From UBA4717 sp002404395 (GTDB taxonomy: Bacteria > Bacillota > Clostridia > Oscillospirales > CAG-272), in the NCBI GenBank assembly GCA_937902275.1, contig CALFNW010000141.1:1-56937 (forward strand): 56,937 nucleotides of DNA, in the 5' to 3' direction. Under the pieces are notes generated by a model, which had not been told where the DNA came from, did not search any database, and saw only the letters and a list, made by a program, of their open reading frames with translations. The position numbers and the translations under genes are program-made. Shown here one piece after another: positions 53,129 to 56,937 of this stretch. Numbering within the stretch: the stretch's first letter is position 1; every line of letters begins with the position of its first letter.

Positions 53129-53389
53129 ATGAATGAATTTTCCAAGCTCATGAAAATGAGCGAAACCGATTTTGAAGCCCTTGAGCAAGCGGAAGCCGCT
53201 CATCTTGCCGCGCTTGAAGCGCGCGGCGCTCACCGAATTTGCGCGCTTGATAACGTCTGCGTCACCGATGACGGCAGGATGTACGCGCTGACCCCGCTTG
53301 AGCGCGGAGAAGAAGTCATTCGCGAAGGCACTCTCTTCGGCAGAGCGGCAAAGCGCACCGCGGCAGAAGAACAGGTCAGAATAGAATAA
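53129..53389 (+). CDS. Small hypothetical protein (86 aa)
   Basis: An 86-residue acidic soluble protein that I do not recognise. The N-terminal half is rich in Ala and Glu and looks helical ('FEALEQAEAAHLAALEARGA'); the middle has 'RICALDNVCVTDDGRMYAL', a beta-like segment with two cysteines. No Shine-Dalgarno sequence, but a leader hairpin lies 13 nt before the ATG, the same spacing as at established genes, which supports it being real. Between the lipid kinase and a strong palindromic terminator, so it is probably the last gene of that unit. Confidence 0.6.
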   Translation: MNEFSKLMKMSETDFEALEQAEAAHLAALEARGAHRICALDNVCVTDDGRMYALTPLERGEEVIREGTLFGRAAKRTAAEEQVRIE

Positions 53390-53390
53390 A

Positions 53391-53435
53391 CAATGGGGTG
53401 TAAAAAGCTCAAATTGAGCTTTTTACACCCCATTG
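53391..53435. terminator. Perfect 22-bp palindrome at a convergent junction
   Basis: The arms 53391-53412 (CAATGGGGTGTAAAAAGC and four more bases) and 53414-53435 are exact complements around one central base. It starts 2 nt after the stop of the 86-residue protein and faces the ABC permease gene. Confidence 0.88.
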
Positions 53436-53565
53436 TTATTGGTCGCGTCGGTCAAACGTCGCCGTGCTGACTGAAAAAAAGATCAAAACTCTCTTCAAAA
53501 AGGACGGGATCCTGACCGAAATTGTTGGAAAACTGTTAAACACATCATTTTTTACAGCTTCTGTT

Positions 53566-55845
53566 TTATTCCTGTCCCTTTAGCGCTTCGACCATGTCGA
53601 TCTTTCGGTTCTTACGCGCCACTAGCAGACTGACCGCCAAAGCCATTCCCACAGTCAGCAAAATCGTAAAGACGTATGAACTCACCTCGATCGCCATTTT
53701 CATCTCATATTCCGACGCAAGCGTTTTTAGCAAGTATGAAAGCGTCAACGCACCGATCGGAATACCGATCAGGATTCCGAATGCAGACAGCGCAAGATTC
53801 TGACCGGCAAGCAGTCCGCCGATCTTCTTGTCGCGAAATCCGACTACCTTCAGCGTCGCCATTTCGCGATACCGCTCGGTATAGCTCATAGAGCCGAGAT
53901 TATAAAGCACGATGATCCCGAGAAGCAATGCGCCGAATACAAGCAAATAGATCATCGTATCCATGATCGAGAGAAATGTTTCAAAGGAATCCATTATCAT
54001 TTGCTTAGACTGTACCGATTTGATTGATTCCGTGTTTGTAATCTCGCTCTTTTGCGCATCGGTGTAAACCGAATCGATCGTATACGGCAGCTTAAGCGTG
54101 TCGGCATAGGCGTCCGATATTATCACGTTTTCCGATACACTGCGGAAAATCCCGGCGACTCTCAGCGTGTAATTATCATCGGTGCCGAAAGGACTCGCGG
54201 AAAAAGTATCGCCGACGTTAAGATCAAATTGCTCGGCAAGGCGCATACAAATATATGCACCGTTATCAATGATATCTATCTTGTCCGCGTTTTCGTCCAT
54301 AATGCGGATCTTATCATGCCCGACATCGTAAATATCGAGCGAAACCGTTTTCCCGTCGATCTGTACGCTGACCGAACCGCCGAAATCACCGTCATATCTG
54401 TCGATAACTTTCTGACGCTCAGCATCGGTCGCCGTTTCGGAAAGGAAAATGCGCGAGGAATAGTTAAGTCCGTTGTCATAGTACAATTCGAGAAATGAAT
54501 TCATGGTATCTTTCATGCCGAATGAGGCGAGTATCAAGACCGTACAACCGACGATCCCGATAAGACTCATCGCAGTCCTTGCTTTATGACGCACGATATC
54601 ACGCATATTCCATCTGGTGCCGAACGGCAGTTTATGAAAGAGCGCGGTGCGTTCGGCAAGCATCGGCTTGACTTTTTTAGGAGTATACGGACGTAATGCG
54701 TCCGCCGCGGTTCCCGCGAGCATCTTTCGAACCGAAAGTAAGCCGACCGCAGTAAGCGCGAGCACCAGAATGACCAGAATCACGACACAAAAATGCGGCA
54801 ATATCAGCTTCCATTCGGGAAGATCAAGATATGTGCCCATCATCCCGTTCGGATTCATGATGAACCATGCGATACCGTATCCGACTCCTATACCCAAGAG
54901 CGTACCGACAACTGCTACAAACAAAGCAAAGGTGGTATAGTGGAAAGTAATCCTGCCGTCGTGAAAGCCGAGCGCCTTAAGCGTTCCGATCTGTGTTTTC
55001 TCCTTCGCAGTCAGACGATGCATTGTCGTGACCATAGTAAGCAGACCGATAAGCAGGAAAAGCGTCGGCAGGATGCTTCCCATCGCTTTGCCCTCGCTTA
55101 CTTCACCCTCAGCCTGCGAATATGCTACGGTGTCATCTTTGGTAAGGATCACAGTAGTCTGCTCAAGTGCTTGGTTCACCAATTCGGAAAAACGATCTTT
55201 ATCAAGTTTTGAAATTACATTGATCTGCGGATAGTACCCGAACCCGAACGCTTCTTCATACATTACAGGCGAAATATATGCAAATCCGTGCGTGGCGAAA
55301 TCCGGCATCAGCTGTGTTCTGTCACGGACGCAGATCATTTGCTCCGCAGCTTTTATAAGCCCCTTGACCGTGCCGGAGATCTCGGTATTACGGTAAACAA
55401 ATACAACCGTGTCGCCGATGCTGATACCGTTTTCGGCTGCATATCGGTCGGAAAGCCAAATGCCGTCCGTACTGTCCTTATCATACGCGCTACCATCGAT
55501 CAAAACAAAAGCCGAAACCTCGAAATTTGTAGTCACCGCGAGCGACACACTGTCGCCGCCCGAGTTCTTGACATCCGCATTTACCGAAAGAAAGCGCGCC
55601 GCCGCTTTTACCCCGTCAAGCTCCGCTACGACTTTAAGCTCGTCCTCGGAATACCCATTTTCGTTTACAAGACGGTAATCGGCAAAGTTGCTGTCATCGA
55701 AAAACGAATACATATTACGTTCAATGCTTGCCCATTCCATATTGAATCCGACAAACATACCGACGCCGAGCATAACCATAAGGATCATTGAAATAAACTG
55801 CGCTTTATAGCTCCATGCCGTGCGCAACATCTTCTTTATTAACAT
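53566..55845 (-). CDS. FtsX/MacB-type ABC transporter permease
   Basis: A 759-residue permease. An N-terminal helix at about 15-33 ('FISMILMVMLGVGMFVGF') is followed by a large extracellular domain (about 40-250), three helices at about 255-375 ('ILPTLFLLIGLLTMVTT', 'LFVAVVGTLLGIGVGYG', 'VVILVILVLALTAVGLL'), a further extracellular domain, and C-terminal helices ('YLLVFGALLLGIIVLYN'). 'TYRERYREMATLKVVGF'-type sequence (visible as 'YTERYREMATLKVVGF') is the FtsX/MacB coupling segment; 'AKEKTQIGTLKALGFHD' is its first copy. It works with the ATPase encoded 10 nt upstream. Substrates of such pairs include lipoproteins, peptides and antibiotics; none can be assigned. Confidence 0.92.
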   Translation of the reverse strand: MLIKKMLRTAWSYKAQFISMILMVMLGVGMFVGFNMEWASIERNMYSFFDDSNFADYRLVNENGYSEDELKVVAELDGVKAAARFLSVNADVKNSGGDSVSLAVTTNFEVSAFVLIDGSAYDKDSTDGIWLSDRYAAENGISIGDTVVFVYRNTEISGTVKGLIKAAEQMICVRDRTQLMPDFATHGFAYISPVMYEEAFGFGYYPQINVISKLDKDRFSELVNQALEQTTVILTKDDTVAYSQAEGEVSEGKAMGSILPTLFLLIGLLTMVTTMHRLTAKEKTQIGTLKALGFHDGRITFHYTTFALFVAVVGTLLGIGVGYGIAWFIMNPNGMMGTYLDLPEWKLILPHFCVVILVILVLALTAVGLLSVRKMLAGTAADALRPYTPKKVKPMLAERTALFHKLPFGTRWNMRDIVRHKARTAMSLIGIVGCTVLILASFGMKDTMNSFLELYYDNGLNYSSRIFLSETATDAERQKVIDRYDGDFGGSVSVQIDGKTVSLDIYDVGHDKIRIMDENADKIDIIDNGAYICMRLAEQFDLNVGDTFSASPFGTDDNYTLRVAGIFRSVSENVIISDAYADTLKLPYTIDSVYTDAQKSEITNTESIKSVQSKQMIMDSFETFLSIMDTMIYLLVFGALLLGIIVLYNLGSMSYTERYREMATLKVVGFRDKKIGGLLAGQNLALSAFGILIGIPIGALTLSYLLKTLASEYEMKMAIEVSSYVFTILLTVGMALAVSLLVARKNRKIDMVEALKGQE

Positions 55846-55855
55846 CGTCCGCTCC

Positions 55856-56560
55856 TTACCAATCTATCTCATCAGCCGAAGCAGGTTCGCTTTGGTCCTT
55901 CGCCGACACAATTTTGCCGTTTTTTACGTTTATCACGGTGTCCGCCATTTTGGCGATATTCTGGTTATGAGTCACTATCACAACGGTTTTGCCGTATTCG
56001 CGAGCCATTCTCTGTAAAAGCTTAAGCACGAGCACTCCGGTCGCGGAGTCAAGCGCACCGGTCGGCTCATCACAGAGAATAATTTTCGGATTCTTGGCAA
56101 GTGCACGCGCGATCGACACTCTCTGCTGCTCTCCGCCCGAAAGCTCGGCGGGAAAATTACCTGCATGGTCCGCAAGCCCCACTTCTTCAAGCATCCCGGT
56201 CGCCGATAGCGCATTTGGAGAAATTTCTTTAACAAGGGCAACATTTTCATGTACGGTCAGCGTCGGGATAAGATTATAAAACTGAAAAACAAATCCGACC
56301 GTTTCCGCACGATAGTCTGCGAGCGCGTTTGCGGAAAGCGAGGATATGTCCCTGCCGCACACGCAGATCTTTCCCGCGCTCGGACTGTCAAGCCCGCCGA
56401 GCAAATTCAGCAGAGTGCTTTTTCCGGCGCCCGACGGCCCGAGTATCACCACGAACCTGCCTTCTTCCAAAGTCAGATCAATTCCGTCAAGCGCTCTCAG
56501 CTCGTGGTCGCCGCTTTGGTAGACACGACTTACATTATTAAATTCAACAATTGTCATCAT
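55856..56560 (-). CDS. ABC transporter ATP-binding protein (LolD/MacB type)
   Basis: A 234-residue ATPase for the permease encoded 10 nt downstream. Walker A is 'LGPSGAGKSTLLNLLGGL' (about 39-56), Q-loop 'VGFVFQFYNLIPTLTVHENV', signature 'LSGGEQQRVSIARAL', Walker B 'IILCDEPTGALD' and H-loop 'VIVTHNQNIAKMAD'. This is the MacB/LolD branch. Two adjacent ATGs (56560 and 56557) follow GGAGGACGG; either is possible. A terminator of the upstream iron gene (56605-56645) separates it from the feo genes, though a clear promoter for the ABC genes is not visible in the 45 nt between. Confidence 0.95.
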   Translation of the reverse strand: MMTIVEFNNVSRVYQSGDHELRALDGIDLTLEEGRFVVILGPSGAGKSTLLNLLGGLDSPSAGKICVCGRDISSLSANALADYRAETVGFVFQFYNLIPTLTVHENVALVKEISPNALSATGMLEEVGLADHAGNFPAELSGGEQQRVSIARALAKNPKIILCDEPTGALDSATGVLVLKLLQRMAREYGKTVVIVTHNQNIAKMADTVINVKNGKIVSAKDQSEPASADEIDW

Positions 56561-56604
56561 CCGTCCTCCGAATCCGTAAAAAAATTTTATTCTTTGCGAT
56601 CAAA

Positions 56605-56645
56605 CAAAAAGGCGGGGAAAGCTGCAATTCTGCCGTTTTCCCCGC
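56605..56645 (-). terminator. Terminator of the feo operon
   Basis: On the minus strand GCGGGGAAAA pairs with TTTCCCCGC across a loop (56612-56620 with 56636-56645), followed by CTTTTTG. It begins 5 nt after the stop of the FeoB-associated peptide. Confidence 0.9.
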
Positions 56646-56650
56646 AAAGT

Positions 56651-56821
56651 TTACTTTTTGTGACAGGAGCTTGCCATTGCGCAGTGAGCGCAGTTGCTTC
56701 CGCAGGTGGACTTACCGTTTTTGTGATCGTGCACCAGCTTTATCAGGATCAAAGCAATAATTGCGGCAAGTACAAGAGCAATAACAACAGTTCCCAAATA
56801 TTCCGAGATCCATGTAAGCAT
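56651..56821 (-). CDS. FeoB-associated Cys-rich membrane protein
   Basis: A 56-residue peptide. One helix is at about 10-29 ('GTVVIALVLAAIIALILIKL'), then a charged linker ('VHDHKNGKS') and a Cys cluster 'TCGSNCAHCAMASSCHKK' with C-x3-C-x2-C-x5-C spacing. This is the form of the small protein encoded after feoB in many Clostridia, perhaps handling iron or stabilising FeoB. ATG 56821 follows AAAGGAG. The FeoB-like tail ends 27 nt upstream and a terminator follows directly, so this is the last gene of the operon. Confidence 0.92.
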   Translation of the reverse strand: MLTWISEYLGTVVIALVLAAIIALILIKLVHDHKNGKSTCGSNCAHCAMASSCHKK

Positions 56822-56848
56822 TATCAAAACTCCTTTCCTTAAAACCGA

Positions 56849-56937
56849 TTACTTTACCTTTGCGGTAAGCTTGGATTCCTTAACATTAGCAGTAAGTTTG
56901 GTAGCTTCCTTGTAAGGACGCACGAGCATATATATCA
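56849..56937 (-). CDS. feoB: C-terminal end of a protein, probably FeoB (partial, runs off the window)
   Basis: The last 28 codons of a gene whose start lies beyond the window. The visible sequence contains 'YMLVRPYKEATKLTANVK' and ends 'LTAKVK'. A hydrophobic helix then an R-P-Y-K motif followed by a short basic tail fits the end of FeoB, the ferrous iron transporter. The call rests mostly on the FeoB-associated Cys-rich gene that follows 27 nt later; the fragment alone is too short to be sure. Confidence 0.7.
   Translation of the reverse strand, partial: IYMLVRPYKEATKLTANVKESKLTAKVK

Noticed and set aside
1..56937. CRISPR arrays, tRNA or rRNA genes, insertion sequences, prophage genes
   Set aside because: No spaced direct repeats, cloverleaf-like sequences, transposases or phage proteins were seen on reading both strands.

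Overview
The window looks like chromosomal core DNA of an anaerobic Firmicute of class Clostridia. This is inferred from AddAB instead of RecBCD, ClpC with a UVR linker, RecD2, Mini-III RNase, PrsA, SAM-I and FMN riboswitches, TTGACA-17-TATAAT promoters, a FeoB tail with a FeoB-associated Cys-rich peptide, and a Na+-translocating decarboxylase beta subunit. An uncultured gut or rumen Oscillospirales-like lineage is plausible, but the sequence does not prove it. No tRNA, rRNA, CRISPR array, insertion sequence or prophage was seen.

Layout. 85-4507 (+): an operon from a consensus promoter, with a protein carrying S-layer-homology-like repeats, lepA, hemW and ppa. 4659-12131 (-): a GNAT acetyltransferase, recD2 and a small membrane protein, metK under a SAM-I riboswitch, an Lgt-type lipoprotein transferase, a DUF4190 protein, and ribU plus a COG2426 membrane protein behind an FMN riboswitch. 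12574-17018 (-): the str operon rpsL-rpsG-fusA-tuf with its own promoter. 17345-19342 (-): a divergent GyrB/ParE-like subunit with no A subunit beside it. 19619-28243 (+): inositol monophosphatase family protein, an unknown coiled-coil membrane protein, addB and addA. 28363-30852 (-): clpC.

31274-45865 is a more accessory stretch of carbohydrate and envelope genes: an AraC regulator divergent from a cytoplasmic GH5 and a DMT transporter, a beta-helix protein, an ATP-grasp / PHP / polysaccharide-deacetylase cluster, a large glycosidase-like plus amidase cell-wall protein, and a DapA/NanA-type aldolase divergent from a second AraC regulator, with a sugar-isomerase-like TIM barrel nearby. 46049-56937 holds a ferritin-like protein, a GNAT protein, a SleB-type hydrolase divergent from a PrsA lipoprotein foldase, mrnC, the decarboxylase beta subunit with a 41-residue partner, a diacylglycerol-kinase-like lipid kinase, an MacB/FtsX-type ABC exporter, and the end of a ferrous iron transport operon.

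Two non-coding patterns stand out. (1) At least nine genes carry a short hairpin (usually a 6-bp stem with a 3-nt loop) just upstream of the start codon, in eight cases ending 12-13 nt before it. The stem sequences differ but stay complementary, which suggests an RNA structure tied to translation initiation. (2) All seven convergent gene junctions hold a hairpin. Three of these are perfect 19-22 bp palindromes with A5-6/T5-6 blocks in the arms, probably two-way terminators.
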